A stretch of 64,000 bases of DNA from Gemmatimonadota bacterium (lineage in GTDB: Bacteria; Gemmatimonadota; Gemmatimonadetes; Longimicrobiales; Gaopeijiaceae): contig JAJCZZ010000031.1 in assembly GCA_029262115.1 (NCBI GenBank), positions 81,677-145,676 on the forward strand, written 5' to 3'. The translations under genes and the position numbers were made by a program. Of the stretch, positions 53,284 to 62,880 are shown piece after piece. Below the pieces are notes generated by a model. The model was not told the origin of the DNA and did not search any database. It saw only the letters and a program-made list of their open reading frames with translations. How positions within the stretch are numbered: position 1 is the stretch's first letter; each line of letters begins with the position of its first letter.

Positions 53284-55890
53284 TCACTCCACCGCGAGCG
53301 CCCGCCCCGGGTCAGAGCGTGCCGCCCGCACGGCCGGCGCAAGCGACGCGAGCACCGCCACCGACACCAGTATTCCCACCAAGGCCGTGAGCACGACCGG
53401 ATCCGCCGCGCGAGCCCCGTAGAGCACGCCGTCCACCACGCCTCCCAGGGCTACCGCACCCGCGGCGCCCACCGCGGCGCCGAGCAGAACCGGGCGGAGC
53501 GCGCCTCTGACGACTCGCTTCGTCACGTCGAGGCGGGTGGCGCCCAACGCCAACCGGAGCCCGACCTCCCGGGTGCGCCGGGCCACCTGGTAGCTGACCA
53601 GTCCGTACACCCCGACCGCACCGAGCCCGAGTCCGACCGCACCGAGCAACGTGAGCAGCACCGCCTGGAGGCGGGCAGGCGCCAGCGCCTCATCCGCGAT
53701 CCCGGACATCGATTCGACCGAGACGACCGCGGCGTCCGGCAGCGTCTCCATGGCGGTGCGTCGGAGTGCAGGAGCCAACTCCGCGTCGGAGAGCGACGAG
53801 CGTACGACCACGGAGCGCCGCGTGAGCGCGCCGAAGCCTCGTCGCTCGGGGACGTACATCCGCGGGCGCATCTCCGAGCCGACCTCGTATCGCACATCGT
53901 CGACCACACCGACGACTTCGAGCCACCCCATCGACGTCGGTCCGTAGCGGACCCGGTCCCCGATCGGGGAGCGATCCGGCCAGAACCTCTGTTTCATCGC
54001 ATGACTCACGACCGCGACCGCACGCCCCTCGTCTCCGTCCAGCGCCTCGAAGGTGCGCCCCTCCAGCACGGCGATCCCCTGCGCATCGAAATACCCGGGG
54101 CTGGCCATCTCGACGCCCCCGGTCGGCTCCTCTCCGGGCATGGGTTGGGGAAGGCTCTCCACCACGTGCCACCCGGTGAAGCCCGTCCTACGCATCGGAA
54201 CACTACTCACGCTTCCGACACCCACCACGCCCGGGAGCGCGGCAAACGCTCGACGCAGCTCGTCCGTGGCGTCGACCTCATCGTCCAGGGTCGGGTACCG
54301 GGAGCCCGACAGCGCGACCTCGACCACCAGGGCATCCGCCCTGAAGCCCGTCTCCGCCGACTCCAGCGCCGCCAGACTCTGGACCGTGAGGCCCGCACCG
54401 ACCAGGAGGATGAGGGCGAACGCCATCTCCGCGGCAACGAGAGCCGCACCCACCCTGCGTTCGTACCGTCCAGGCGTAGCCGCACGGGTACCGAAGCTCG
54501 CTCCGCGGCCACGGGAGAAGGTCCACCCCGACACGACCCCGAAAAGGACTCCGGTCGCCAGGGTGAGCGCCGCGGAGAACGCCATCACTCGGGGATGGAG
54601 CAGCGCCTCGATGGTTCGAGGCAGGAGGTCGGGGGCGCTGGAAAGGAGCATACCGACACCCCACGTGGTCAGGACCACCCCGACGACCGCGCCCAGCGTT
54701 GTGAGTACCAAGGCCTCGACGATGCCCTGGCGGAATAGCCAGGCCGGACGCGCGCCGAGCGCCCATCGGACGGACGCCTCGGTTCGACGTCCCTGCGCTT
54801 GAACGAAGAGGAGCCCGATCACATTCAGCGACGCGACCATCATCACGCTGAAGACCGCCCCGAGGACGAGCAGGACGATGGGGCGCGAGGGTCCCACGAT
54901 CTCTTCTTTCAGCGGTACGAGGCGTGGGACCCACCCCTGATCGAAGGACGGCACGTCGCGGGCCTCCATGACGCGATGCAACTCGCGCGCGGCCTCCTCC
55001 GGAGCGACCGACTCCGGTATGCGAGCATATCCGCGGAGCACACGTCCCCGCTGGCTCAACTGCCCAGTCGGCATCGTTCGGGGGAGGACGACCTCGTACC
55101 GGCCGAGGAAGTCGAGTGGGGTCGGGGAGGCCACACCCACGATCGTGTGGGGAACGCCGTCGATGACCATCGCCCGACCGAGGACATTCGGGTCGTCGTC
55201 GTATCGAGTCCTCCACACATGGTGCGCCAGCACGACCACCGGCGCCGCTCCCGCGATGTCCTCTCCTTGCCGGAACTCCCGGCCGAGCGAGAGGGGAGCG
55301 CCGATCACATCGAAGAAGCCGGGAGAGACCCTCTCGACTCGCGCGTAGGTCGCCGCGCCCCCCACGGTGAGTGTGGCCGACCCGCTTGCGCTCCAGGCGA
55401 TCCCCGAGACCCCTCGCGCATCCTCCTTCCAGGCCTGGAGTTCACCAGCCGACACAAACCACCACGACTGTCCCTGACGATCGCCGCGGATGGCGAACAG
55501 CTCGTCCGCGCCCATGAGCGGCAGAGGCCGTAGAAGAACGGCGTCCGTGATCGAAAAGGCGGCCGTCATGCCCCCGATGCCGAGAGCCAGCGTGGCTACG
55601 AGCGCCGTCGACACGATGGGAGAACCCCGGAGGCGTCGCACAGCGACGCGTACATCGCCTCGCATGAAGTCCGAGAGGGCTCCCCGGCCGAACGCACTCC
55701 GCAGCCGAAGGGGTACGCCCGCGATCGTCCATCCGACTACCTGTCGGATGAGCCAGACGGTCGCCCCGATGCGGCCCCGACGCAGGCGCACCCGCACGAG
55801 CTCTTGAGGGACCTCCGAAACCACATCGTCGGACCACTCGTGCGGCACAAGCAGTCGGAGCAGCCGAACCAGCCAACCCGCCTCGTTCAT
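53284..55890 (-). CDS. MacB-like orphan ABC permease (ADOP family)
   Basis: 868 residues from ATG 55890, overlapping the padR stop. A short helical N-terminal segment (LVRLLRLLVPHEWSDDVVSE) typical of acidobacterial duplicated orphan permeases is followed by two FtsX/MacB modules: RRLRGSPIVSTALVATLALGIGG with a periplasmic MacB_PCD region, three helices (to about residue 420), then RRVGAALVAAEMAFALILLVGAG with a second periplasmic region and helices up to the end, RSDPGRALAVE. No ATPase subunit is encoded nearby, which is normal for this orphan group. Likely a membrane mechanotransmission or export protein controlled by PadR. Confidence 0.92.
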   Translation of the reverse strand: MNEAGWLVRLLRLLVPHEWSDDVVSEVPQELVRVRLRRGRIGATVWLIRQVVGWTIAGVPLRLRSAFGRGALSDFMRGDVRVAVRRLRGSPIVSTALVATLALGIGGMTAAFSITDAVLLRPLPLMGADELFAIRGDRQGQSWWFVSAGELQAWKEDARGVSGIAWSASGSATLTVGGAATYARVERVSPGFFDVIGAPLSLGREFRQGEDIAGAAPVVVLAHHVWRTRYDDDPNVLGRAMVIDGVPHTIVGVASPTPLDFLGRYEVVLPRTMPTGQLSQRGRVLRGYARIPESVAPEEAARELHRVMEARDVPSFDQGWVPRLVPLKEEIVGPSRPIVLLVLGAVFSVMMVASLNVIGLLFVQAQGRRTEASVRWALGARPAWLFRQGIVEALVLTTLGAVVGVVLTTWGVGMLLSSAPDLLPRTIEALLHPRVMAFSAALTLATGVLFGVVSGWTFSRGRGASFGTRAATPGRYERRVGAALVAAEMAFALILLVGAGLTVQSLAALESAETGFRADALVVEVALSGSRYPTLDDEVDATDELRRAFAALPGVVGVGSVSSVPMRRTGFTGWHVVESLPQPMPGEEPTGGVEMASPGYFDAQGIAVLEGRTFEALDGDEGRAVAVVSHAMKQRFWPDRSPIGDRVRYGPTSMGWLEVVGVVDDVRYEVGSEMRPRMYVPERRGFGALTRRSVVVRSSLSDAELAPALRRTAMETLPDAAVVSVESMSGIADEALAPARLQAVLLTLLGAVGLGLGAVGVYGLVSYQVARRTREVGLRLALGATRLDVTKRVVRGALRPVLLGAAVGAAGAVALGGVVDGVLYGARAADPVVLTALVGILVSVAVLASLAPAVRAARSDPGRALAVE

Positions 55891-56210
55891 GATCCGCTCG
55901 GCTCCAACCCGGACCACAGCGCCAGCAGCTCGTCTCGCGACCGTCGAAGAAGGGTCACCGCAGCCGGGGCGACCCGGAAAAAGCGCTTCGGCCGTCCACC
56001 TCGCTCTGCCGTGGCGGGGCCCAGTTCACTGGTGACCAAGCCCTTCTTCTCGAGACGCCTCAGCGCCACATAGACGGCAGCATGGGTCGGTTCCCGGGAG
56101 GTGTGTCGACGGATCTCCTCGATGACCGCGACCGTGTAGGCCGCGTCGTCCAGACGCAGCGCCGCCAGCAGCACGAGTTGCTCGAAGTCTCCGAGATTGT
56201 CCCCACCCAT
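55887..56210 (-). CDS. PadR-family transcriptional regulator
   Basis: 107 residues. The PadR winged helix is LGDFEQLVLLAALRLDDAAYTVAVIEEI, then REPTHAAVYVALRRLEKKGLVTSELGP, and RPKRFFRVAPAAVTLLRRSR. The regulator is encoded directly before the orphan permease and overlaps it (ATGA), the usual pairing. It should repress this operon until a small hydrophobic or antimicrobial ligand binds. The AT-richer stretch at 56255-56280 (CAATGTATGGAATAGTTG) upstream is the likely promoter and operator; the dyad is imperfect. Confidence 0.9.
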   Translation of the reverse strand: MGGDNLGDFEQLVLLAALRLDDAAYTVAVIEEIRRHTSREPTHAAVYVALRRLEKKGLVTSELGPATAERGGRPKRFFRVAPAAVTLLRRSRDELLALWSGLEPSGS

Positions 56211-56366
56211 CGTCCTCTCCTCTGCTCACAACGCATGCGCGCTCCACCACGATTTCCTTGCAATGTATGGAATAGTTGTGCCGTGGTCCAGCGCTGACGA
56301 ACATGGCAGGCGCCACTCCGGCGGGCCGCAGCGTGGGATCCATCGCACGGCACCACCCCTTCCCCA

Positions 56367-56402
56367 ACGACGACGACGATGATGATGATGACGACGACGA
56401 TC
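56367..56402 (+). repeat. Trinucleotide repeat (ACG)4(ATG)4(ACG)3 containing the start codon
   Basis: Twelve consecutive triplets ACG/ATG/ATC form a microsatellite in which the four ATG copies encode MMMM at the start of the NTF2-like lipoprotein. Unit loss or gain would change the number of start codons without altering the frame. Confidence 0.8.
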
Positions 56403-56975
56403 ACACGACTCCGGACGGCCCTCTCCCTCCCGCTGTGCGCGGTGATCGCCCTTACGGCCGGATGCGCGTCCGGAGGTGGACAGCCGGCTTCTTCGCCCCC
56501 GCAACGGATGGTGTCCACGGCCGCACCGGCGGACGTCGCGACGCTGGACGGCGTGATCGCCGCCCTCTACGACGTCATCTCGGGTCCGGCCGGACAAACG
56601 CGCGACTGGGACCGATTCTATTCACTGTTCCTGGGCGAGGGCGCTCGGCTCATCCCGAGCGGGCGGAACGCTCAGGGCTTCGCCGGGCATCAGGTCTGGA
56701 CGCCCCGGGAGTACGTCTCCAACGCGGGTGCCTCGCTCGAACAGACCGGCTTCTTCGAGCAGGAGATTGGTCGCGTGACCGAAGAGTTCGGCAACGTCGT
56801 CCACGTGTTCAGCGCCTACGAGTCGCGCAGGACCGCAACCGATCCCGAGCCGTTTTCGCGAGGAATCAACTCGATTCAGCTCTTCAACGATGGCACCCGG
56901 TACTGGATCGTAAGCATCTTCTGGGACTCCGAGCGTCCCGGGAACCCGATTCCGCGGCGATACCTGAGGCGGTGA
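56379..56975 (+). CDS. NTF2-like lipoprotein
   Basis: 198 residues. The first four residues are Met, from a repeat of ATG; any of them could start translation and no Shine-Dalgarno is visible ahead. The signal peptide ends at LTAGC with Cys29. The mature part has an NTF2/SnoaL-like alpha+beta-barrel pattern: LDGVIAALYDVISGPAGQTRDWDRFYSLF, the pocket segment VWTPREYVSNAG, FGNVVHVFSAYESRR, and GINSIQLFNDGTRYWIVSIFWD. These domains often bind or convert small molecules; catalytic residues are not obvious. It is divergent from padR. Confidence 0.8.
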   Translation: MMMMTTTITRLRTALSLPLCAVIALTAGCASGGGQPASSPPQRMVSTAAPADVATLDGVIAALYDVISGPAGQTRDWDRFYSLFLGEGARLIPSGRNAQGFAGHQVWTPREYVSNAGASLEQTGFFEQEIGRVTEEFGNVVHVFSAYESRRTATDPEPFSRGINSIQLFNDGTRYWIVSIFWDSERPGNPIPRRYLRR

Positions 56976-57038
56976 CGGCGGTTCGGTCCGACGAAGCGGT
57001 CGCGCGCGACCAACGACCAGTGTCTTGAGCGCTCGAAC

Positions 57039-59273
57039 TCAGTCGATGAATATCGTCTCCTCCGCCGACACGAAGAGCGCGTCGCGGAGGTCGGGGAAGC
57101 GCCGGAACAACTCCGTCCCGTGGCGCTGGAGGCGGTCGTTCGTGAAGCCGAGCAGGACGAGGTCGGCGCTACCGGAGCGGGATTCGACGAGTCGCTGAAA
57201 ATCGATGCTGTCGTCCGTCGCGATCACGCGAACGTTGTTCTGCGAAATCAGCAGTCTGCCTTCCGCAATCCGCTGATGGAGCTCCTTGGTGCGGGCCGGC
57301 GCCTCCTTACGCGGGTAGGCAGCAAATAGCGTGATCTCCGCCCCTTTCCAGTCCTGATGTCCGAGAAGTATATACGCCAACAAGATCATCAGATTGGCGT
57401 TCCGATCGTCGTGCCAGGTCAGCCACACGTGAATGGTCGCGCGTGAACCGAAGAAATTGTCGCCATGCCGGAGCACCAGACGATTCATGCGAGGCACGGC
57501 CGCCATGTTGAGGCCAGCGACCACTTCGGTCAGGGCCACCGGCGGGTCGTGCACGCCGACCTCGAACATGATCGTGTTGTTGTCCATGCCCGACACGCCG
57601 GGCATCTGGAGCACCTGGGCCAGCGCCGACGCCATGGAGGGGCTGATCATCGTGTCGACGTAGATCGCGCCCTTCCTCTGCGACGTGATGTCGATGAGCC
57701 GTTCCTGAACGGCCAGGCTCTCGTTGAACGCGTCGCGCTCGAGCCGCCCATCGATGTAGTGTAAATAGGTCCCGAAGCCGTACCGGTGGCAGATCCATTC
57801 CAGCAACTGGAGCGGTGACGAACGATCGAACGTCCGCGGCGTGATGGTGATCACGCTCGGCCGCCAGTCTTCCGACTCGGTCTTCTGGAGTCGGATCTGG
57901 AGATAGCGGGTGGCCTGCGTCATGACGCCGTGGAAGATGGACGCGAGGTCGTCGGCGCCGTCGCGTCCACGCTTGATGCCCTGGTAGAGCAGGGTCATGA
58001 CGACGATGGCCGCAACGGCGAACACGAGATCCATCTGCAGCATCAGCACCAACGACATGACCGCGCCGGTCAAACTCAAGTACCAGGTCGAGCGGAAGCT
58101 CGGACGGTAGCTCGGGCGCGCCGCGAAGTGCTCCAGAGCCGAGATCGCGCACAGGGCCCCGTAGGTGACCATGAAGAACATGGACACCACGCGCGCCACG
58201 ATGTCCACGGAGCCCATGAGCACGAAGAGAAGCGCCACTACCGACGTGACCAGCGTGGCGTTTCTCGGCTCGTTGTTCCCACCCAGCCCGGTCGACACGA
58301 AGCCGTTGAGGCGCCGGGACGGGACCACGCCGTCGGAGCCCAGGGCCTGGAGCGTCCGCGGAGCCACCAGAATCGACCCGATGGCGGAGGACAGACACGC
58401 GGCCGCCAAGCCGACCGGGATGATCGGCCCCCACACCGCGATGTCCATCATGACCAACTGGTTGTCCGCGAGCGTCGCGGAGTTCACCGAGGTGGCCAGC
58501 TTCACCATCACCATGACGTAGACCAGGATGCCCGTGGCCGTCGCGGCCATGATGCCAAGAGGCAGGGACTTCCGCGGATTCGCCAGATCTCCGGAAAGCC
58601 CGACGCCCGCCGTTACACCGGTGAACGCGGGGAACACGATCGCGAACACGAGCATGAACGGATCGGCCGACGCCAGATCGGATGTCATGATCACACCGTC
58701 AGGCTTGATCGCGTCCGGTGACGATCCCAGGAAGAACATCCCCAGGGATACGGCCAGAACCGAGGCCACGACCCAGAGCGCCTTCACCCCCAGATCCGCG
58801 CCCTTGCTCAGGACGAGCCCGACCAGCGCCAGAGTCGCGGGGATCGACACGAGGCGCGGGTCGAACGGGAAGCCGAATTGGGCCTCGAACCAGCCGGCCA
58901 GGGGCTGGAACGCCTCGGCGAAGGCGATCATGTAGAACGCCACCGAGATCGCCTGCGACAGGTAGAGGCTGATGCCGATCGCGCCGCCGATGGTGTGCCC
59001 GAACGACCGGGAGATGATGAAGTACTCACCCCCACCTTCCACCCGCCGGTTGGTGGCGATCTCGGCGATGGCCAGCGCTGTCGGGACCGTAACCATGTGG
59101 CCGAGCACGATGATGGCCAGTCCGCCCAGCAGTCCGACGTTGCCCACGGCGTAGCCGAACCGCAGGAACATGACCGCACCCAGAATGGTGCTGATGCTGG
59201 CGAGGAACACGGGCCCTGTGCCGAATCCGTGGCCGGGACTGTTCTCCGCGGCCGCCTCAGAGGTGGGGGTCAT
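57039..59273 (-). CDS. Cation-chloride cotransporter (SLC12-like) family transporter
   Basis: 744 residues: an APC-fold membrane half (about 12 helices, residues 20-450) and a soluble C-terminal half. TM1 ISTILGAVMFLRFGYAVGNVG and the loop GGGEYFIISRSFGHTIGGAIG are close to Na-K-Cl/K-Cl cotransporters, and the C-terminus (VITITPRTFDRSSPLQLLEWICHR..., ending LVLLGFTNDRLQRHGTELFRR) matches the SLC12 regulatory domain with its universal-stress-like fold. It probably couples chloride to Na+ or K+ movement for osmotic or ionic balance; ion selectivity is not readable. Single gene on the minus strand. Confidence 0.88.
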   Translation of the reverse strand: MTPTSEAAAENSPGHGFGTGPVFLASISTILGAVMFLRFGYAVGNVGLLGGLAIIVLGHMVTVPTALAIAEIATNRRVEGGGEYFIISRSFGHTIGGAIGISLYLSQAISVAFYMIAFAEAFQPLAGWFEAQFGFPFDPRLVSIPATLALVGLVLSKGADLGVKALWVVASVLAVSLGMFFLGSSPDAIKPDGVIMTSDLASADPFMLVFAIVFPAFTGVTAGVGLSGDLANPRKSLPLGIMAATATGILVYVMVMVKLATSVNSATLADNQLVMMDIAVWGPIIPVGLAAACLSSAIGSILVAPRTLQALGSDGVVPSRRLNGFVSTGLGGNNEPRNATLVTSVVALLFVLMGSVDIVARVVSMFFMVTYGALCAISALEHFAARPSYRPSFRSTWYLSLTGAVMSLVLMLQMDLVFAVAAIVVMTLLYQGIKRGRDGADDLASIFHGVMTQATRYLQIRLQKTESEDWRPSVITITPRTFDRSSPLQLLEWICHRYGFGTYLHYIDGRLERDAFNESLAVQERLIDITSQRKGAIYVDTMISPSMASALAQVLQMPGVSGMDNNTIMFEVGVHDPPVALTEVVAGLNMAAVPRMNRLVLRHGDNFFGSRATIHVWLTWHDDRNANLMILLAYILLGHQDWKGAEITLFAAYPRKEAPARTKELHQRIAEGRLLISQNNVRVIATDDSIDFQRLVESRSGSADLVLLGFTNDRLQRHGTELFRRFPDLRDALFVSAEETIFID

Positions 59274-59339
59274 GCCGACGAAGATAAGCGACGCACACCG
59301 GATGGGACCACGCGGTGTCCGATTCGCCGTTGCCGAGCG

Positions 59340-60173
59340 CTACTTGATGCCTTTCGGAGCGAACCCGCCGGACGGGTGCAGAGGGAGCGGAGCGAAGTCG
59401 TAGTCCGCCGTCAGAATGATGAGCCAGGGCGGAAGCACCAGCACCGAGCGGACCCGGCTCATGTCGAGGGTCTCGATCAGCTCGGACGGAAGCGCCTGCC
59501 CGTCGACCCGGAGTTCGAGGCACTCCTGATTGGTGTATGCGCTGATGCAGAACTCTTCCGGCTTGTTGAAGGCCGGAAGGTAGAGCCAGCGCAGCATGTC
59601 GACTCCGTCGTCGCTTTTCTCGATGGCCTCCTGCAACCGAAAACCCGAGATCGACCGGAATCCCTTGACCGAGTGCGGAGAGAGCCCACCCAAGGACTGG
59701 GTCAGCACCCGCTCCACCCGCTCGTTGTCCACGCGCACCGAGACGCCCTCCACCCGGATCGGCTCCGGCCGCACCGAAAGCTCGATCCCGTACTCACGGT
59801 CGGCCGTAACGGCGAACAACGGCGTGGTGGTTCCTTCATACCCGAAGCGGTCCACCGTGAGCTTGTACTCGCCGGCTTCGGGAATCTCGAGGCGATACCG
59901 TCCTGCCGGACCGGTCAGGGTCGAAGACACCGGCGTGTCGTCCGCGGCCAGGAGATACACGCCGGCGGTAGGGACCGCGTGTCCGGTGGTCTCGTCGACC
60001 ACCACACCCGTGAACGCCTGAGCGGACGCGCTCCCGGCGCACAGCGCGCACACTGCCGTGACCAGTCTGAGCGCACGCGTCGCGACGCGACTCGCCCCCA
60101 CGGCGTTGATCCACCGTGCTCCCGGCCAGAATCGGCCGGTCACACCACTCGCGCCATGGGGTGCGCCCTTCAT
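59340..60173 (-). CDS. Secreted carboxypeptidase-regulatory-domain protein, paralogue A
   Basis: 277 residues from ATG 60173, in ATGA overlap with the next gene's stop. The N-terminus is long before the hydrophobic signal (LRLVTAVCALCAGSASAQ), then a carboxypeptidase-regulatory domain (FTGVVVDETTGHAVPTAGVYLL, YRLEIPEAGEYKLTVDRFGYE). The remaining 150 residues (VEGVSVRVDNERVERVL, LRWLYLPAFNKPEEFC, VRSVLVLPPWLIILTADYDF) align closely with the neighbour. There are no barrel strands, so it is not a receptor itself. Function unknown. Confidence 0.8.
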   Translation of the reverse strand: MKGAPHGASGVTGRFWPGARWINAVGASRVATRALRLVTAVCALCAGSASAQAFTGVVVDETTGHAVPTAGVYLLAADDTPVSSTLTGPAGRYRLEIPEAGEYKLTVDRFGYEGTTTPLFAVTADREYGIELSVRPEPIRVEGVSVRVDNERVERVLTQSLGGLSPHSVKGFRSISGFRLQEAIEKSDDGVDMLRWLYLPAFNKPEEFCISAYTNQECLELRVDGQALPSELIETLDMSRVRSVLVLPPWLIILTADYDFAPLPLHPSGGFAPKGIK

Positions 60174-60925
60174 CGAATCCAATCTCCGTATTCCCACCCC
60201 GCGAATGGACTGGCAACGAACGGATCGAAGACGTGTCGGGCGGTCAGGAGGTGGAGATCGGGCGGAAGCACGATGACGTTGACCAGTTCCTCGAAGTCGA
60301 TCAGCTCCAGCTGTTCAGACGGGAGGTACCGTCCGTCCAGGTAGATGTTGAGGCACCCACTGGAGGCGCTGTACCCCCTCACGCAGAACCGGCCCACCTG
60401 GTTGAATGCAGGTAGGTACAGCCACCGCATGACGTCGATGCCGTCGTCGCTCCTTTCGATGGCGTCCTGGAGCCGCTGGCCCTGGATCATGCGGAAGCCC
60501 GGGTTCGCCCACGGTGAGCCGCCGATGGCCGATCGGAGCCACTGTTCCACTTTCTCGTTGCGCACCCGTACGCTGAGACCTTCCAGTCGGATCGGCTCGG
60601 GCCGCACCGACAACTCCATCGGGTAGTCACGGTCCGCGGTCACGGCAAAGAGCGGCGACAGCGTTTCCATGTAGCCGAAGCGGTCGACGAGGAGCTTGTA
60701 CTCCCCGGCCTCGGGAATCTCGAGGCGATAGCGCCCCGTGGCGTCGGCCAGCGTCGACGCCCTTCTCTGATCGGACGCATCGAGCAAGTGCACGGCGGCG
60801 GTGGGCACGCCGCCTCCCGTGTTCTCGTCGACGATTCGGCCGACAAAAGACTGGGCGGAGAGGGAGCCGGGTGCGAGAAGGGGCACAGAGGCCAACGCCA
60901 TCCCACCGAGGCCCACTCTTCGCAC
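60170..60925 (-). CDS. Secreted carboxypeptidase-regulatory-domain protein, paralogue B
   Basis: 251 residues from a GTG at 60925; ATG 60901 (MALASVPLLAPG) is a possible alternative. Signal peptide ends LSAQS. It repeats paralogue A almost block for block: FVGRIVDENTGGGVPTAAVHLL, YRLEIPEAGEYKLLVDRFGY, LSVRPEPIRLEGLSVRVRNEKVE, MRWLYLPAFNQVGRFC and LYLDGRYLPSEQLE-like segment. The conserved Cys pair after WLYLPAFN is shared by both. The two genes overlap by 4 bp, so they arose by tandem duplication and are coexpressed. Confidence 0.8.
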   Translation of the reverse strand: MRRVGLGGMALASVPLLAPGSLSAQSFVGRIVDENTGGGVPTAAVHLLDASDQRRASTLADATGRYRLEIPEAGEYKLLVDRFGYMETLSPLFAVTADRDYPMELSVRPEPIRLEGLSVRVRNEKVEQWLRSAIGGSPWANPGFRMIQGQRLQDAIERSDDGIDVMRWLYLPAFNQVGRFCVRGYSASSGCLNIYLDGRYLPSEQLELIDFEELVNVIVLPPDLHLLTARHVFDPFVASPFAGWEYGDWIR

Positions 60926-61109
60926 GATCGTTGCGTTCAGAGGTCATCTCCTGTTCTGTCCGGCCACCGCGACAACCTACGTGCCGGGAGCCCGATCCTG
61001 ACACCGGCGTCATTCTACTTCCGAGAACACGGACTCCACTACCTCGGGGTGGGCCCGGTCAGGTAGCTTTGGACTCGACACACGACGAACACCAGAGGAG
61101 GCGAGGATC

Positions 61110-61508
61110 ATGAGTGAACACAGCTACAACGGCATGAAAAGAACGCTCCCCATTTCGGTGGATACCGCGGACGCGCGTGTTCGAGCGGCGCTGAAGGACG
61201 AAGGATTCGGCGTGCTGACGGAAATCGATGTCCGATCGACCCTGAAGGAGAAGATCGGCGCCGACTTCCGTCCGTACCGGATCCTCGGCGCGTGCAATCC
61301 GTCGCTGGCACACCAGGCCCTGTCGACGGAACTCGATATCGGCTTGTTGCTCCCCTGCAATGTGGTCGTCTACGAAGACGGTGAGGGATCCTCGACGGTG
61401 TCGATCATGGATCCGGTTCGGCAGCTCGAGGTCGCGGGGCGTGACGACCTCGGACCCGTGGCGGCCGATGTCCGCCAGCGCATGCAGCGCGTGCTCGCGG
61501 CTCTGTGA
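61110..61508 (+). CDS. DUF302-domain protein
   Basis: 132 residues from ATG 61110 with GAGGCGAGG upstream. DUF302 is shown by RTLPISVDTADARVRAALKDEGFGVLTEIDV, KEKIGADFRPYRILGACNPSLAHQAL, and LLPCNVVVYEDGEGSSTVSIMDP. These small alpha-beta proteins bind ligands of unknown type; Cys66-like and the Cys of LLPC are conserved in the family. It begins the operon: its stop overlaps the next start as GTGA. A role in the glutamylation module is inferred only from position. Confidence 0.9.
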   Translation: MSEHSYNGMKRTLPISVDTADARVRAALKDEGFGVLTEIDVRSTLKEKIGADFRPYRILGACNPSLAHQALSTELDIGLLLPCNVVVYEDGEGSSTVSIMDPVRQLEVAGRDDLGPVAADVRQRMQRVLAAL

Positions 61509-61996
61509 CTCCAACTCGGACGAAACAGACACCGCGCATTCTCGGATGGCGAGAGTGGGTCGCGCTTCCTGACCTGGGTGTCTCCCTCATCAAGGCCAAA
61601 CTGGACACCGGTGCCCGCACGTCGTCCCTCCACGCGTTTCGGCTGAAACGATTCACCGATGAAGGTAGGGAGATGGTGCGCTTCGAGGTGCACCCCCTCC
61701 AACGGACGACCAAAGCCGCCATGGTCGTCGAGGCCGAGGTGTACGACGAGCGCGAGGTCCGCAGCAGCAGCGGCCACGAGGAAATCCGTCCGTTCATCCG
61801 CACGACCATCGAGATCGGGGGGCAGCGCTGGCCCATCCACCTCTCGCTGACCCGGCGCGACAGCATGGGATTTCGTATGCTATTGGGTCGACAGGCCCTT
61901 CGAGGAAGGGTCCTCGTCAATCCAGGCACGTCTTTCGTACTGGGTGGCACATCGGGCCACAATCGATCCCGACGACGTAAGGAGCAGGACTCATGA
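61505..61996 (+). CDS. Retropepsin-like protein of the RimK operon (PF05618, RimB-like)
   Basis: 163 residues from a GTG in GTGA overlap. The signature [20 protein letters not shown] is followed by [11 protein letters not shown], where Asp34-Thr-Gly matches the aspartyl/retropepsin active-site motif, and [15 protein letters not shown] near the end. Pfam names the family an ATP-dependent zinc protease, but the fold is retropepsin-like; Pseudomonas RimB is a member and modulates RimK glutamylation. The C-terminus is basic ([16 protein letters not shown]). Stop overlaps the RimK start (ATGA). Confidence 0.88.
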   Translation: MTPTRTKQTPRILGWREWVALPDLGVSLIKAKLDTGARTSSLHAFRLKRFTDEGREMVRFEVHPLQRTTKAAMVVEAEVYDEREVRSSSGHEEIRPFIRTTIEIGGQRWPIHLSLTRRDSMGFRMLLGRQALRGRVLVNPGTSFVLGGTSGHNRSRRRKEQDS

Positions 61997-62880
61997 GAAT
62001 CGGGATCCTTTCCCGGAAGGCCTCCCTCTATTCGACCGCCCGGTTGAAAGAGGCGGCCGTTCAGCGCGGCCACGACGTGTCGGTCATCAACTTTCTGCGG
62101 TGCTCGATCGCCGTCGCCGCCAAGACGCCGCGGATCACATATCTGGGCGAACCCATCCTCCTCGACGCGGTCATCCCGAGAATCGGTGCTTCCGTCACCT
62201 TCTATGGGACGGCGGTCGTACGTCAGTTCGAGATGATGGGCGTGTACACGTCAGCCGAGTCGCAGGCGATAACGCGCTCACGCGATAAGCTACGCGCGCT
62301 TCAGCTCCTCTCGCGGGCCGGACTCGGCCTCCCGGTCACGGCGTTCGCCCGGTCGGTCAAGGACACGCACCATGTGATCGACCTGGTGGGGGGAGCCCCG
62401 CTCATCGTGAAGCTTCTGGAGGGCACACAGGGGCAGGGCGTGGTACTCGCGGAAACTCCGAAAGCGGCGGAGTCGGTCATCGACGCCTTCCGTCAGCTCG
62501 ATGCGAACATCCTGGTACAGGAGTTCATCAAAGAGGCCGGGGGCACGGACGTCCGAGCGTTCGTGGTGGGCGACCGCGTGGTGGCATCAATGAAACGGAC
62601 CGGTGCTCCTGGGGAGTTCCGCTCGAACCTGCACCGCGGGGGTTCCGCCGAGTCCGTAAAGCTGTCGACGAAGGAGCGACGGACCGCGGTTCAAGCAGCC
62701 AAGGCGCTGGGCCTCAACATCGCGGGTGTGGACATGCTCCGGTCGGACCGCGGCCCGCTCCTCATGGAGGTGAACTCGTCTCCCGGGCTGGAAGGGATCG
62801 AGGGATCGACCGGGGTGGACGTCGCCTCGGAAGTCATCGAGTACGTCGAGAACCATGCGGAGTCGTCGATGTCCGAATGA
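61993..62880 (+). CDS. rimK: RimK-type alpha-L-glutamate ligase (ATP-grasp)
   Basis: 295 residues. RimK adds glutamates to the C-terminus of ribosomal protein S6 using ATP; relatives make other glutamyl peptides. The N-terminal part ([22 protein letters not shown]) and [27 protein letters not shown] are typical. ATP-grasp parts: [59 protein letters not shown], and [15 protein letters not shown] with the metal-binding Glu and Asn. ATGA overlaps on both sides lock it to the retropepsin-like and hydrolase genes. Confidence 0.93.
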   Translation: MRIGILSRKASLYSTARLKEAAVQRGHDVSVINFLRCSIAVAAKTPRITYLGEPILLDAVIPRIGASVTFYGTAVVRQFEMMGVYTSAESQAITRSRDKLRALQLLSRAGLGLPVTAFARSVKDTHHVIDLVGGAPLIVKLLEGTQGQGVVLAETPKAAESVIDAFRQLDANILVQEFIKEAGGTDVRAFVVGDRVVASMKRTGAPGEFRSNLHRGGSAESVKLSTKERRTAVQAAKALGLNIAGVDMLRSDRGPLLMEVNSSPGLEGIEGSTGVDVASEVIEYVENHAESSMSE

